Source: Paramecium sonneborni
Lineage: Eukaryota > Ciliophora > Oligohymenophorea > Peniculida > Parameciidae
DNA length: 64,000 bases
Direction of reading: 5' to 3'
NCBI GenBank assembly: GCA_905182985.1
Contig: CAJJDN010000051.1
Span: 340,748-404,747, forward strand
The position numbers and the translations under genes are program-made. Each line of letters opens with the position of its first letter. Within the stretch, counting starts at the first letter, position 1. This document shows, piece after piece, positions 12,117 to 25,590 of this stretch. The notes beneath the pieces were generated by a model. The model was not told the DNA's origin, did not search any database, and saw nothing but the letters and a program-made list of their open reading frames with translations.

Positions 12117-13592
12117 ATGAAAAATCGATATGAATAATATTACGAGACTAAAAATTAATTGCTTGGCTAGGGAGCGTTTTCATAAGTGTTTTTGGGTGTT
12201 AAAAAATCAAATTAATAAAAAGTTGCAGTTAAAATTAGTAATAGAAATCTCGCTATTTCTCAATAAGAGAAAATGATTCTCAGACAATTATCATAATTTA
12301 AGCATTAAAATGTAGTTTAATTACTTGATATTTTTGATTAACAGGAAGCTCTATTTATAGTTTCAGAATATTGTCCTGGTGGTACATTATACGAAATGAT
12401 GATGAGTAAATCATTTACTGAAGAATAAATAGTTAACATAGCTTTGTAAATTGCTAAAGGATTAGCCTTTTTGCATAGCAAAAATATTGTGCATAGAGAT
12501 ATCAAACCTGAGAATATATTAAGATACGTTGATGATCAAGGGGTTGAAATCTTTAAAATAACTGATTTTGGTTTAAGTAGCATCAAATTAGAAAGAATGA
12601 CAACAACAAAAGTAGGAACAGCCTATTATGTTGCTCCAGAAATATTGGAAAAGCAACAATATGACAAATCTGTAGATATTTGGGCATTAGGATTAATTAT
12701 TGATGAATTGATACATAAAACACCTTTTTATAATGGATTAACAGAAGAAGAAGTTTTTGGTAAAATAAGAGCAATTAGATATATTATAAGAGATTAATCA
12801 TATGCAAAACCTAAAATTTTCGATTATAAAAAGAATGTAATAAAGAATATTTTAGTTAATTCAATTTAAAAGGATCCTAAATAACGAAAAGATTTAACTT
12901 GGATTATTTAAACATTAAGTGAATACAATTAATAAAGTCCTAATTGTAGTATTTAAAAAGAACTTAGAAACTATTCTTTTCATTCCTAAACTACATCTTG
13001 TGAATAGCCATAAATATTTTAGATACCAACATATTCTAATGATTCATAATAAGTAGAACAATGTCCTTATCATTTATTACCAATTAAATATATAATGCCA
13101 TTTGAAGATGATAATACAATTACTAATGCTTGTTAAAAATGCATATAAATTTACGGGATTTTTGATCATTTGGAATTTTAATAATATTTAGAATAAGCAA
13201 ATGTTGAGTTGATATCTTTTTCTGTAGATTTATATTTTTCTTAAAATGAAATAATAATAGAAGCCCTTAAATTTCTTAATCAATTTAAATTGTTCTAAGA
13301 GAAAGAAAAATTAATATCTGAATTGAGGAATATAGTAATCAAACATAATTAAATTTTGAGGGAAGAGTATATTTAATATTAAGACGATATTAAATAAATG
13401 AATTTCAATGCAAAATGGATCAATGAAGCCTTAAAATTAAATTTAACAATCTCTAAAGAAATGCCAAATAAAATAATTCTTTACTTAATTTTAAGATGTC
13501 AAGAGCGAAAAGAAATTTCATTGTTAGAATGTAGACAATTCATCAAGGAATAACTTAAATCACTCTATTAATACATAATGACTTTATTATGA
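12117..13592 (+). CDS. Ser/Thr protein kinase (ULK/Nek-like catalytic domain)
   Basis: Continuous 492-codon frame without intron. Catalytic domain spans about residues 5-270: glycine loop LLGQGAFSQVFLGV, VAVKIS lysine, SEYCPGGTLYEMM hinge, HSKNIVHRDIKPENIL catalytic loop, KITDFGLSS, GTAYYVAPEIL and DIWALGLIIDEL. All catalytic residues are present, so it should be active. The ~220-residue C-terminal part (YILRCQERKEISLLECRQFI region) has no domain I recognise. The ULK-like label rests on the CPGGTL and GTAYYVAPE signatures only. Confidence 0.9.
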
Positions 13593-13613
13593 AATTATTT
13601 ATAATAATAATTT

Positions 13614-14873
13614 ATGATTTCAAGACAAGATTTCATCTTAGCTTAAGAAATAAAAGATGAATATCTTTGCAATATTTGTTTCTAACTTGCAATTAATGCT
13701 GTCGAATGTTAAAAATGTGAAACTCTCTTTTGTGATACTTGCTCTTAAGAATGGAAAACAAAATAAGATATGTATAATCTTGGATAAAATAATAAGGTGC
13801 CCTAATAAATGCTAACCCCCTTACGATTTAAAATAAGCACATAGGATAATTAGAGCAGAAATTCTAAAAATCAAATGCTATTGTAAATATTCTAAATTTG
13901 GTTGTCAAGAACAATTGATTTTAGAATAACTTCTATAACATTTAAAATAATGCAAATTTATATCTGTCAAATGTTGCCAATAATGTGAATGGGAAGGATT
14001 AGCTCAAGAGCTTGAAGATCATGTATCAAATTTTTTAAACTTTAGCAAGAATAATGCAATTTTATATTGCATATTATGTGTAAATAGTGCAAACAAAAAG
14101 TATTAAAAGAATAAAAGGATACCCATAATTGTTTTGAAACCTTAACCAATTTAATTACATCTTTATAAAGGGACCTCACTGAAGTCAAAAAGTCTTCATA
14201 AATTAAAATTAATGAACTTGAATAAAAATTGGTAGAATAATCAGAACAATATAATTCAATTATTAAATCATCATAAATTGTTTTGTTTGATTAATAAGAA
14301 TAGATCAATAATCTATCCCTTATTAAATCAGATAAGGCCCCTTAATCAGTAATTTTTTAATCATAGTAAGTTTCATAATTATAAAAGTAACCATAATTAC
14401 AACAATAATAATAGCAATAATAATAACAATAATAATATTAATAAAAGCCATTGATTTAAAAATCAAAACCAGATCCAGCTTTTAAAACTTGTGGAAAATT
14501 GGGGGAAATTAGCAAAGACAAAATGTGCAAACAAAAACATCAATTACGATTTTGGCTTACTCCTGGAATCGAGGCTAGTAAATAAATATGCTGTAATTGT
14601 TTAAAAAATCAGATTTGTCGATATGTTTGCGAAACTTGTTCAGACTATTATTGTTTAATATGTGCACCTCCTGAAAATATGTGCAAAGGGTTTTGCCCTA
14701 CAGGTCATAAAATGGAAGTCAGAAAAGGCTAAGGTTATATATGTGATGTGTGCGGATAAGATGGATCAAATATTCCAAATAGTAAAACTTTATGTTGCAA
14801 AAATTGTGATTTTGACATTTGCTAAATTTGTTAAGAATAGATGATTAAAAATAAAGAATGTGTCATTTTTTGA
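13614..14873 (+). CDS. RING finger / TRAF-type zinc-finger protein
   Basis: Introns of 25 and 23 nt give 404 codons, 403 aa. Residues ~15-60 form a RING-like cluster (YLCNICFQLAINAVECQKCE, FCDTCSQEW, CPNKC). TRAF-type fingers follow: CYCKYSKFGCQEQL, LEQLLQHLKQCKFISVKC, CEWEGL, then CNFILHIMCKQCKQKV and HNCFETL. A coiled coil leads to a poly-Gln tract (TAA/TAG/CAA codons near 14390-14450). The C-terminal third has further Cys pairs (CCNCLKNQICRYVCETC, YICDVCGQDG, CCKNCDFDICQICQEQ). Probably an E3 ubiquitin ligase; it starts 22 bp after the kinase stop. Confidence 0.85.
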
Positions 14874-15075
14874 AAAATCTAATAGAATATAGTATAAAAA
14901 CCTATAAAAATTTAATTTTAATTTAGTTTTTTTTTCCAATCTAGCAAAATTATGAAATGAAAAATATAAAATTATTTTATATTCATAAAATATTAATTGA
15001 AAGATATATCTTATTATACATATTTAGAGATTTTAAATTAAGTAATATTTATTTTACCAAATAACAATATTATTA

Positions 15076-18000
15076 TCAGTTTATTCCATATGCTAACTGT
15101 TTTGTAAATTCTTGTAATTGCTAATACTCCAAAATCAATGATTTTATCTAATGAAATTATATTTATATATACTTCAAATGGAAATTAAGTTTTAAATGTA
15201 AGTTTGGCGTTATTAATGGTACAGCAAAATTCCGTTGTACAAGCCTTCATTTCAGATAGTTTTCCGTATGGACTAGTAAAAATTAACATTTTATTGTCTG
15301 GTTTTAGAATATGAAATCCAGAAAAATTTAATCCAATAAAAACATTGCTATTGATTTTTATAGCAAAATTTTTGTCAAAAAGTTATATTGTTTATTTATT
15401 GCATTCTACAAAAAACTAAGACATCCCAAAATGTTATTTAGTTTTAAAAAAATTCATAAACATTAATTAAGCTAATACTGGTATAGATGTATGAAGATTT
15501 TTATTTTTAGACATTTAAGATTGCTAGTTATCTTTTTGAATTTATATTAACTGTTGTTGTAAAGAGTTAATATTATTAACAATTTCTTTTAACCAAACTT
15601 CTTCTTTTATACTTTTTAAAAAATTTTTAGGTATTACTTTAGGCAAGAGTGTTGAAAGTTAATTTTATTATGTATTTGTTGAATAATAAAACAAAGCAGT
15701 TATTAAACATAAATCATTAAAATTGAATTAAAATTTTTCATTTCTTGTTTCCCAAATTAAATCATGTACAATATATTTTAGTCTTTATTCATCTTATTTA
15801 TAATCAGCTTCTTCTGATTTCCAATTTAAATAAAAGTATTTTCTAAAAATAAACTAAAATTTCTATTCATAAGTAAATAACTTCTTAAAAGCATTTATCA
15901 AACCTTTATTTTGATTTGAATGAGCATCTAATATTGATGACATTGTTTCGTCATCATCTATAACTCTTTGATCTCTATTTTAATCAACAATGAATAATCT
16001 AAAGTCAAGCCATTATTTTAACCCAACAAATTTAGCAACTTCATTTTTAATGAATAATGTCAATGTTTATTTTTTAAAACCAACCTAAATTGTTCGACCA
16101 TCCATTAAGCTTACTTCTATAAAATATGGTTATTTAGAAGCACTCTATCCAATAACAACAGAACTATCTTATTCCAAAGTTAATAAACTCGATCTCTAAG
16201 CTTATGCTTTGGCTGCTTACATTATATTTGATGACTATCTATTCATCATCATTGATTAAAGTAAATTTGGTTTAATTCCAACTGAAAATTAGCTTTATAA
16301 TATCATTTTTTTGATTTCTTCCTCTCCCATTTTAATTTAAGAAGCTGTATTCTTTTTTCTAGGAATCGAAAAGAAATCTTAACTTAAACTTAATAGTTCT
16401 AATATCTATTTTTAATATTCAACTGTATTTTAACATTTAGAAGAGTTTAAAACTGATGATAAAAACTTTTCTATTAATAATTTTCTTTCATCTATCACTT
16501 TTGAATCATTTGAATGAAGCCAATTTAATGTTGAAAAAACTGGCACTTTTAAACTTTAATCAAACTTATTAACAATAGTTTAAAGAGAGACTATTTAACT
16601 GTATCTCACAAATATTTTAGTTTGATATTCCTAAATAAAAATTTAAATAATATAAACTGTATAAGGATTTGATTTAGTATTTCTAATTTCAGTTCCAATA
16701 ACAATTACCTTTATTTCATAATCAAAATCTTATTATTTTTATTCTTTTTAAGCATCACCAATATCCATAAAACTTGTAGTTTTTCTTAAATATTCCATAT
16801 TAATTTGTTTTTGTTTTAGTTGTTAAATTATTTCTTAAATGTTTCCAATTAATTATTTTTTAGATTCATTATCTTAATTAATTATAATTATTGATTCAGT
16901 CTTATTAACAACTTCAAAAAAGTTCTCAAAATAATTTGTATTTTCTTTGTCTTTTACATATGATTGATAAGTAAGTTAAAGATGAAAACAATAGGTCTAT
17001 TATCCATTTTGTTTTTTTTAGGCGAATAATAAAAAGTTGTTAAATGCATATAAAATTATATTATTCTCTTTTTTATCTGTATAAATTGAGCAAACTTCTT
17101 CAAAACAATATTTTCTATTAGGTTCAGCTATTTTTACATGTTACCCAAATAAGTTTTAAAGTTCTACTATTTTTAATTATTCTAAATATATTTTCATTTC
17201 TTAATTATTTTTATCATTAATTTCTTCAAAAAATTTCAAACATTTAAAAATATTTTCATAATCTGGATGATCTTTATTGGTATGTTTTAATAAATCTTTA
17301 TATAGTAAAACATATTTAGGTAATCTTTGAACAGGCTTAATCAAATAACTTTCAATATCTAAGCTATTAAGTTAATTTTTTTTATTTTTTTAAAGATCAT
17401 TAAAAAATTTTTAATAGATTTAATTAGTGTTTTCATATTGATCTCTCATTTTTTTAGAAGCCTCAAATTCTTTACAATAATCATAATAAAATTTAAAACC
17501 TGCTAACAGGACAGAAATTTCAATCATAATTGTTGCATAAGGTTTAATTTTTACTTCTTTTTCTTAGCTTTCTAGGATTTTTAAAAATTCCTAGTTAAAA
17601 TACAAAATACTATCCACATTGAACATAAACCTCACATGATCTTAAGAATCAATTAATTATAAAAGAGGCTTTTATATATTTTCTTTGATTATTTTAAGAT
17701 CGCTTACATATTTTTTTTCTGTTACAATCAATTCATTTATTACATTTACTCGATATCTATGCTATTTTTTAAGTTTTTTATAAGGCTAAACAAATCTGAA
17801 ATAATTTTGAATTTTTCTTACTTTACGAATGTAAGCATCATCTTCTCTAACAATTACTGGAGTTTAATTAATAAAAACAATCTTAGATTTGAATATATCA
17901 TCTTACTAATTACTTTTTGATGAATTATTTAGAGAGGATTATAATTTCATTTAATTTTTAATGGATTAACTAAATTTAGTTTACATAACACTCATCATAA

Positions 18001-18500
18001 TTCTATTTTCAGCTGTAACTTCAGCATCTTAATTAGATATGATTCCAATTTCTTAACTAACTTAATCAGCTAATTCTTCTTTTGATTATTCATCTTCTTC
18101 AGAATCTACCTAAGTGATTAAAACAGCTCCAAATGTAGATTTATTGGCCATTTTATCTGTTGAAAAGATATTTCGATTAAGATTTATTTAACTTTGTTGC
18201 AAGACTTCTTCAAAAACTAATGGATTAAAATATTACTAATTTTCTTTTTCATTATTATCTTATTAAATCTAATTTTCATTTGGAATTTCCTTAGATTTCT
18301 TTAAGGCAGTCCATACTTTCACAACTTCCTCTTCTTTTTCACTATCACTATTACTATTTTTCTTATCATCTTAATCTTCATCTGAATCAACAATTAGTGA
18401 TTAATATCTCCTAAGAATTCAGAAAATAAATTTACACTATTTGAGTTTGCTTTTATAAGTTCTATTTTTAAAAGACAGAAAATTGTCTACTTTTCATCAT
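15076..18500 (-). CDS. RhoGEF with DH, PH, PX and FERM domains
   Basis: Two 25-nt introns leave exactly 1125 codons (1124 aa). Order: acidic N-terminus; IQ-like AYIRKVRKIQNYFRFVQPYK (~220); DH domain (~245-440) with INELIVTEKKYVSDLKIIKE and the diagnostic LIKPVQRLPKYVLLYKDLL; PH-like (~460-570, NNIILYAFNNFLLFAQKK); PX (~600-740, YTVYIIQIFIQEYQTKIFVR); then a FERM unit (~830-1120) with YFIEVSLMDGRTIQVGF (F1) and a C-terminal F3 lobe. DH domains load GTP on Rho-family GTPases, PX and PH bind phosphoinositides, FERM links to membrane proteins. Start is the first in-frame ATG, but the frame stays open upstream, so a further N-terminal exon is possible. Confidence 0.85.
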
Positions 18501-18780
18501 ATCACTTTCATCCTCTACTTATGTACTTATCTCTTATTAGTAATTTCTTGCGTCATTTTACTTTCCAATTATTTAATTTGTCAATAGATTCTATTAATTT
18601 TAATTTATATGTTCTGGTTGTTATTGTACATTTTCAATATGATCTATTTGATTTATTCTTTGCCTATGATAAACTAAATGAAATACATTTCTAAACTAGA
18701 ACTTTTATTTAATATTTAAAATATTCACCTAATCTATATTCTTTATTTTAATTGTAATAAAATATGGAAATATTTTTTTA

Positions 18781-19522
18781 TCATTATATATATATTTATA
18801 TATCATTCAATTATACATAAGGTTGATATATTGTCAATTTTAAAGTTAATTGCAATTCATCAAACTAGATCCATAAAAAATTAAAATTTACTATGGTATC
18901 AAAGTATGCTCTGGATTTAATTTCTTTTTCTAATTCAATTAAATCTTTAAAATCCCAATTCTAATGATATATTTTGATAGAATAATAATTTATTATCTCT
19001 TGAAATCCATCCATTTCAAAATATTCTATATTTTAAAATCTATTAAATACTTCATCAGATATTAAAAAGTATTTTTGAGGTATATTTTTCTTTTTTCAAT
19101 ATTATTTGTCCCCAAAAGAACTCTTTAATAGAAGCACTAGATATTAATAAATTTATCAAAATCAGATACATTCAGAAAATTTTTTGGATTGATATCACTC
19201 TTTGAATAATCTATAACATAACCCTCATAAATATTGGCTGAAAATTCTTCTTTATTTAGTTAAGTTATAGATCTTTAAATGTTTTATCTGTTTTAAGCTA
19301 TATCATTATGCGTAAAACAATTCACATTCTCAGGAGAATAACCATTTCTAATTATTTTTTATATGAATGGCATACATTTGCTTAATGGCTTTAATTTTTG
19401 TATGAATTTGAACCTGAAACTAATGAAGCCAAATTTACAGTATTTACTAGAAATATTCCAAAACTTAACAATAAAAAATATATTTTATTAAATAAATGAT
19501 TATTACAACTTGTTTGTTTCAT
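18781..19522 (-). CDS. Unrecognised protein, about 228 aa
   Basis: Introns of 23 and 32 nt give 229 codons. The sequence has protein-like composition (LKPLSKCMPFIQKIIRNGYS, FDTIVNFNFLWIQFDELQL) and a hydrophobic start (FNKIYFLL) too short for a clear signal peptide. No known domain. Both introns obey GT-AG and are needed to keep the frame open, which is the main support for the model. Confidence 0.55.
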
Positions 19523-19698
19523 ATTCTTTTAAAAATATTATTCACAGAAATATATTATTTTATGGTTAATTATGTTGGTAATTACTGTTATACTTAAATT
19601 AAGAATGCATTAATTGAGAGATCATTAAGACTTTAAAAATAAAAATGAATAAAAGTAAATTAAAATTAAAATTGATTGAAATTAAAAAAAAATAAATA

Positions 19699-20585
19699 TC
19701 ACTCATGATTTTATTAAGATTCTTATTATTATAGTAATTATTTTAGAAATGCAATCTCATTTCTTAAACTGTGTTTTTATTGTTTCCAAATCATTTCTTT
19801 AGTTTAGTAGGCTTTTAAGATTTATGCTGCATACAAATATAGTTTGTTTAATTGTTGTGAATCAAAATATTCTTATTATGAATGAGATTATAATTATTTA
19901 TTTTCAGATAGATATATTTATTTTTCTTATTTTTATTCCTAATTTCTTGCTGATCTGCATACTACTAATTTTGTACCTTCTCCTGTTCCAGCCTCTAATT
20001 AAAGTATAGTAAATTACATTTTTAATAATTCCTTTTTTAGACATATTATCCTAATATTTCATTTAATGAGCTAAATACATTCATACCTTTAGGATATTTA
20101 ATTGATTTTTAAGATTATTGTGATTTCTGATTAGGACAATAATGTAAAGGACTCATTTAATTAACATTTTTAGCACTTTAGGGATGTTTCTAAATATCAG
20201 TACTTTCTTCAACATTAATTTAAGGAGGTCTCTTTTTTTGAAAACTATTTCTTGCAGATAGTTATTATTAAGATAATAAAAGATAATTAAGACTATGATG
20301 AGGTTTTAAAGTGGATTTAATAGATTTCTCTTTGCTGCTGTTAAGCACAGATATCAATTCATTTTTAACACTGTAATTTGGTTCATTAGATAAAGATGGT
20401 TTAGAGATGAAATTTTTGAATTCATTTTTATTAATGGATCTACAATTCTTACTATTCTGATTTGATTTAGGTTTTGAATCATTTTAACTTTATTTCTTAC
20501 TAAATTATAAAATTCTTACATTATTAGAGGAATTCTAAGACAATAATTTAGAAAGTGCTGTTATAGCTTTAGGTGTTATTTACAT
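19699..20585 (-). CDS. Unrecognised Ser/Gln-rich protein, 287 aa
   Basis: One 23-nt intron leaves 288 codons. The first two thirds are low-complexity (S, N, K, Q). A more ordered C-terminus follows (AGTGEGTKLVVCRSARNQEQ, then NKLYLYAAQILKAYQTKEMI), probably helical or coiled coil. No domain recognised. Its start lies 31 bp downstream of the SND1 stop on the same strand. Confidence 0.6.
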
Positions 20586-20616
20586 AAATTATTATATTAT
20601 TTTAAAATACAATTCA

Positions 20617-23336
20617 TCACTCAGTTTCTTCATCATAATTCCATAGTCCTTTGCTATTATTTTCAGCTTCTTGAGTTGCCTTAAGCCATTCTTCAAGCTT
20701 TTAAGGTAAAGGAGGAGCCTAAAAAAATAGAAATAAAAATATTTACTGTTTTATCAAGTTTAGCAAAGCCTTATGATAGCAATAAGATATTAAGTGATTT
20801 ATTGGGTTAATTTTCTTTGGTTAAGTAAACAATAACACCTTTGCTCAAATCATCTTGAAATTCAAAAGAAACAACAATTTCTTTTTCAAAGATTTAATCC
20901 CTAATGAATTATCCAACCTTTATATTATAGAATAATTATACTTTATTTCCTAGATCATGACTTATAGTTGGTCCACTTATATGAGCTAAATTACATCTGA
21001 TAGCTTAAGGAGGTAATGCAGCTAAATTTTCAGGAAGTTTTCTGATATCATTTTATGAAACTATATCAATATTTCCATAGTCAACAAATAAGACTTCATA
21101 TCTATTTTTTAATTCTCTTGTAATTTTGGCTCTATACCAATTGCCATCAACTGAGAATTTAGCAACGCATAACAAACCCTTTTTAAATGGTGGAATTAAT
21201 TTATTAGCTTCAGTAGCTGTAAATAATCCAAGACTCTTTTCAATTTATCCTAATAATTTATCTGTTGGATCTTAGAAATAAAGAGTATTGCTATCTGCTA
21301 TTTCAACTAAAACTAACTTTTTCAACTATTATGATATATATTATAATATACTTCTCCATTTAATATTTTATATTCAGATCTAACAGGTACATCATCATCA
21401 CCCTTAACAATAGTTAAATCTAAACCTTTGATATCCCATAAACCTTCCCTTTTTAATTTAGCCTTAGATTCAGCATCTGCAAATAATGCTTAATAATTAT
21501 GACTATTTGCAACTGGATTGAATGTAACAGCTAATCCTAATTCAAGAAGTGTTAATCCTAAGTTAGTTCTTTATTTTCCTATAAATACATGTCCATGAAA
21601 AATGCCTTTTTTATCAATTGATGTTAATTCAACATCAACATCTCTTTAAAGTGCATTTTCCTTAACATATTATAATGCAATATTTGAGAATTTTTAATAA
21701 TCTGGTAAATTTTATTCATTTGGTAAACATTTAACTCCTGCAAGTACAATAATAGAGGTGTAATTTTATTCTTAGAATCTTAATTTTAATCTAGATCCAT
21801 TTAAAACTAATTCAACAACTCCAGATAGTTTTCTTAAAGTTCTTAAAGAATCAAATGCATCTCTAGATCTTTATAAATTTGGATTAACAGATAAATCAGT
21901 CATTTTAGGTAATTATATTGGTTTTCCATGTAATCCTTTTTTAGCTTTATTTGCTGATTCTTATGCACCTGTTAATTCATCAATATATCTAGATACTCCA
22001 TCATCTCCTCTAGGTGGTTAAACAGTTGCAAATCCTGCACCTACAACTAAAGCAGCTAAATTTTAATCATTATCTTCAGTTAATATTATATTAACAAACA
22101 CCATATTCAATTCTTATTATAATTTCTTTTTATCTTCATCATCTGCTAATCCTTCTATATCTTTAGGTTTAATTTTCTTCTCATATTCAACTTCTACTTT
22201 AACAATTTTACCAATAGCATGCTTTCTAACAAATTCTTTAGCTTCAAATCCAAATGGTTAAGTTTCTTTAAGAGAATATTTTGGTGCTTTAACTGAAGCC
22301 AATAAAACTCTAGATTATTATCTATTGTTAACATTCATTACAGTTAATTAATCCCCTGAATGTACTTCAATTATTTTTGCTTAATATGTCTATTTACCTC
22401 CTTATAATACAACTGCTTATTATTATTATTACTTCATAGAATCTTTCCATATTCCAACCAATTTTATTTCAGCTTAACTTTGAGTCTCTTTCAATTCATT
22501 ATATCTAATTATAATCTCACTAACATATACCTTTTCTAATCATTTATTAATTAAAATGCATTTGGTGATAGTCTAAAATATCCTAAACTTAAGAGTTCTT
22601 TCTTTATATCTAAATCTCCCTTTTTTATATCCACTCTTAATGACTAGAACTTCTCATCTTATCCTTATACAGTTAAAGTGACTTCTTATTAAAGAATTAA
22701 TTCTTAAATTGTCCATTTAGCTTTATTTTATAATACTTAAGAAACTGAAGTTGGCATAAATACTTCTCCATATGAACATTTTACTAAACCTTGTAATTCT
22801 GGAATGTAAGCATAAAATACAAACAATCCTTGTACATCTTCTACAAAACATTTTGTATATTATTTTGGTTTTACATCTTTTAATTCAATTTTAGTATATT
22901 TTAATAATTCTTCTCTTTTTGACCAAATTCCTTTTCCATTTTATTTAGCTAGATTTTATGCATTCTCATATTCTTAACTTGGCTTTCCTTATAATCTTAA
23001 TTAAGCTAATCCTTCTCTCAATTATTATTCTCCAATATCTTATCCATTTTTGAATATTCTTCCTATCACTTTATCATTTTAATCTTTGATCTTATGTTCA
23101 ATTGTAAATTCAATTTATTGTCCTAAAACTTACTTTCTCAAGAATTCTCTAGCTAAAAATCCAAATGGCTCTTATTTTGGATTCTCCTTATCTGTTAATG
23201 AAAATTCAGGTGCTTAAATTCCTTATATTGTCAAAAATTTAGTCATTGGCACTCCTGTCTCATTATTAATTGGTCCAGATATTAATACACAATTGGAAGA
23301 CACTATTTACTTAACTGTTCCTTATTTTTTTTCCAT
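20617..23336 (-). CDS. SND1: Tudor staphylococcal nuclease (Tudor-SN / p100)
   Basis: Introns of 26, 26 and 28 nt leave 880 codons, 879 aa, the expected length for Tudor-SN. It carries repeated SN-like (OB-fold) domains: the first begins GTVKQIVSSNCVLISGP; later ones include LLASVKAPKYSLKETQPFGF, EAKEFVRKHAIGKIV, and FHGHVFIGKQRTNLGLTLLE. A Tudor domain near the C-terminus shows FKKGLLCVAKFSVDGNWYRA followed by FVDYGNIDIV, with the aromatic cage residues. Tudor-SN acts in RNA metabolism: transcription co-activation, splicing, RNA silencing and stress granules. Key nuclease residues of SN domains are usually degenerate in this family. Confidence 0.95.
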
Positions 23337-23439
23337 TTTAATTTATTTAATATACGTGGATTATTAATTAAATTTAAATAAAGAGAACAATAGGAATTAT
23401 ATTAGATCAACAAGATTAATAAAATTGTCTTTAACACAT

Positions 23440-25020
23440 TCAATGTTTATTTCTTTAATATGATTGCCTCAACAGATTCAATATTAGACTTATATAACTT
23501 TATTTTACCTTCCCATTCTTGTCATGTAATTGTTTTATTGTAGCTCTCCATTTTAGTAGACTATCCTTTTTTTTAGAGTATGGAAATTAAAATGATTCAA
23601 ATATTTTACATTCTTCATTCTTTATAAATGGTCTCACTGTTAATTGTGAAATTAATTTGTAGTAAGAATCAGATAGATTTAATGTGATGTTTGTTGATTA
23701 TGATGATTGATGTTGTTTTATTTCTCTTAAGAAAGAATACATTTAAAAATCAACTGGCTTATTTTAAAAATGACTATTTGCCAATCTTTCTAAATATGTC
23801 ATATATCTACAAATGTATCTGACAACTAAAATGGCAAGTAAACTTGAACCAAAAGCAGCAATTAATTAAAAAGTTAATAATTATGTAATCTAAAGATTCT
23901 TCTGATCTTCAATCCAAATTAATTAATTTTAGAGATCTTTGTCATACTCTACATTTTTTAATCTTAATATTTTATACATATTTACATAATCAATATTAAA
24001 TTTGAAAATTTTAGAAATTTAGCAAATATCAATACATCATTTAATGTTATTTTGTTGAATCTACATAAATATTTAGAATTAAAAGTTGTGCAATTTGATG
24101 ATGATATGTTATGATCCATTTAATCTAACACAGAATGCCAATCATTCTTATTAAAACCAGTCAAAGTTTCATTAAAAAAATATACATTTGTTCTGTTAGG
24201 TTAGAAATACATTTATACATTTCCAATCAATATCAATCCATCTTTATTTAAAATCAAAAAATTTTCTTAAAAAAACTTTTTAATTATTTTAAATTCAAAT
24301 TATGTAGCCACAATTCCTCCAGACACATCTTTTGTTAGGTTTTTCGATATTGTTACTTTATATTCATTTTCAAAGTTAAAAAACACATCACTAAATATAT
24401 ATTCAGATTAATTTGCCTTCTTGATATGATTTATATAAAATGGTCTAGATGCAATATTAAATGTCGAATAATAACCAATTGCTTAATAGGCTGAAAAATA
24501 GAATTATTTACTATATCCTATTGACCAATTACCAATAATAAATTGTTCTGGATCAAAAAGTAATAACAATTATTACAAAAGACTCTAATGTTTCAAATAG
24601 TAGAATAACTCTTATGATTGTGTTGAATTTAATGCTTGTTCACTTTTCAAATCCAATATGTTATAACATATATTGGATTTTCTATAATTTTGTGTTTAGT
24701 TTACTGGACATTAATCATGTTATGATGTCATTAAGCTTAATTCAATTTATACAAAAGTAAATAAATTTGCAATTTTATCAAGAGCTCTATAATCTTCAAT
24801 ATAATGATAGAGTACTTTTATTAATTACTTCAAAAAACAATTGCATTTGTGTTTCAAACTAATTCGATATTTCATTATCAGTCAACTTATTTGATATTTA
24901 TTATGTTGTCAAAACTACTTCATTGTATACAAAATTCTGAGTGATAACTAGGATAACTCCAATCAATAATGTAGAGAATAGAGACAAAAGTAAAAAGTAG
25001 AGCTTCAGCTAATTTCTCAT
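23440..25020 (-). CDS. Receptor-like membrane protein with two TM segments
   Basis: Introns of 28 and 23 nt leave 510 codons. A signal-anchor (LKLYFLLLSLFSTLLIGVIL) at residues ~3-30 is followed by a ~320-residue probably extracellular region (IIGNWSIGYSKQFYFSAYQA, DVSGGIVATQFEF, GLILIGNVQMYF), then a second helix (LIAAFGSSLLAILVVRYI) and a ~130-residue cytoplasmic tail. The extracellular pattern resembles Cache/PAS-like sensor domains of large ciliate transmembrane families, but that is inference. The 3' end is uncertain: a possible 20-nt intron near the last codons would remove the TGA at 23440. Confidence 0.65.
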
Positions 25021-25104
25021 TCTCCATTTTTAGATCGATTTGAGCATATCAAGAAATTAAATAAACTATTAAATTTTAATATATCACAACACAACTCTAT
25101 TTTT

Positions 25105-25578
25105 TCAATATTTTTGATTTAATTGTTTCTATTTTTATTTTTTTTTATATTCTTTTTGTTCTTACTTAGAAAGCAATAAAACTTCATCAGAATCTAATTC
25201 CCTTTCTTCTAAAGGTTGTAGTGCTCTAAATTCATCTTTGAATGCCAAATCTTCTTCTTAACATATTTCTTATATTTCTTAATTCTTATTTTCTAACTTA
25301 TATCCTATTACATGAACATAAGTAGACTCATCACCAATGCATATTAAATTTCTAAAGTTATTTTCATCCATAATAAATTTGCATTTGCATTAATTTTGTT
25401 TTGCCTTCAGAGAAGCAATCAAAATTTTTTTATTGTCAGTAAGTCCATAAACTTTTGCTTCTCCTTTGCCATCTAAAACTATTTAAGTAAATGTATAACA
25501 GAGTAAACCATTTTATTCTTTGAATGTGAATTTTTGTTTGTCTTTTAAGGAAATACCAAAAAATGTTTTTTTTATCAT
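25105..25578 (-). CDS. Unrecognised small protein, 157 aa
   Basis: Continuous 158-codon frame without intron. The N-terminal ~105 residues look like a small beta-rich domain (FGISLKDKQKFTFKEQNGLL, VLDGKGEAKVYGLTD, KFIMDENNFRNLICIGDES) and the rest is acidic then lysine/glutamine-rich (LEERELDSDEVLLL). No family recognised. The start codon is only 12 bp from that of the divergent gene at 25591. Confidence 0.65.
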
Positions 25579-25590
25579 TTATTTAATTTA

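Noticed and set aside
14390..14450. CAA/TAA/TAG-rich trinucleotide stretch that looks like a microsatellite
   Set aside because: It lies in frame inside the RING/TRAF gene and encodes poly-Gln under the ciliate code; similar tracts occur in the 54.6-56.3 kb gene.
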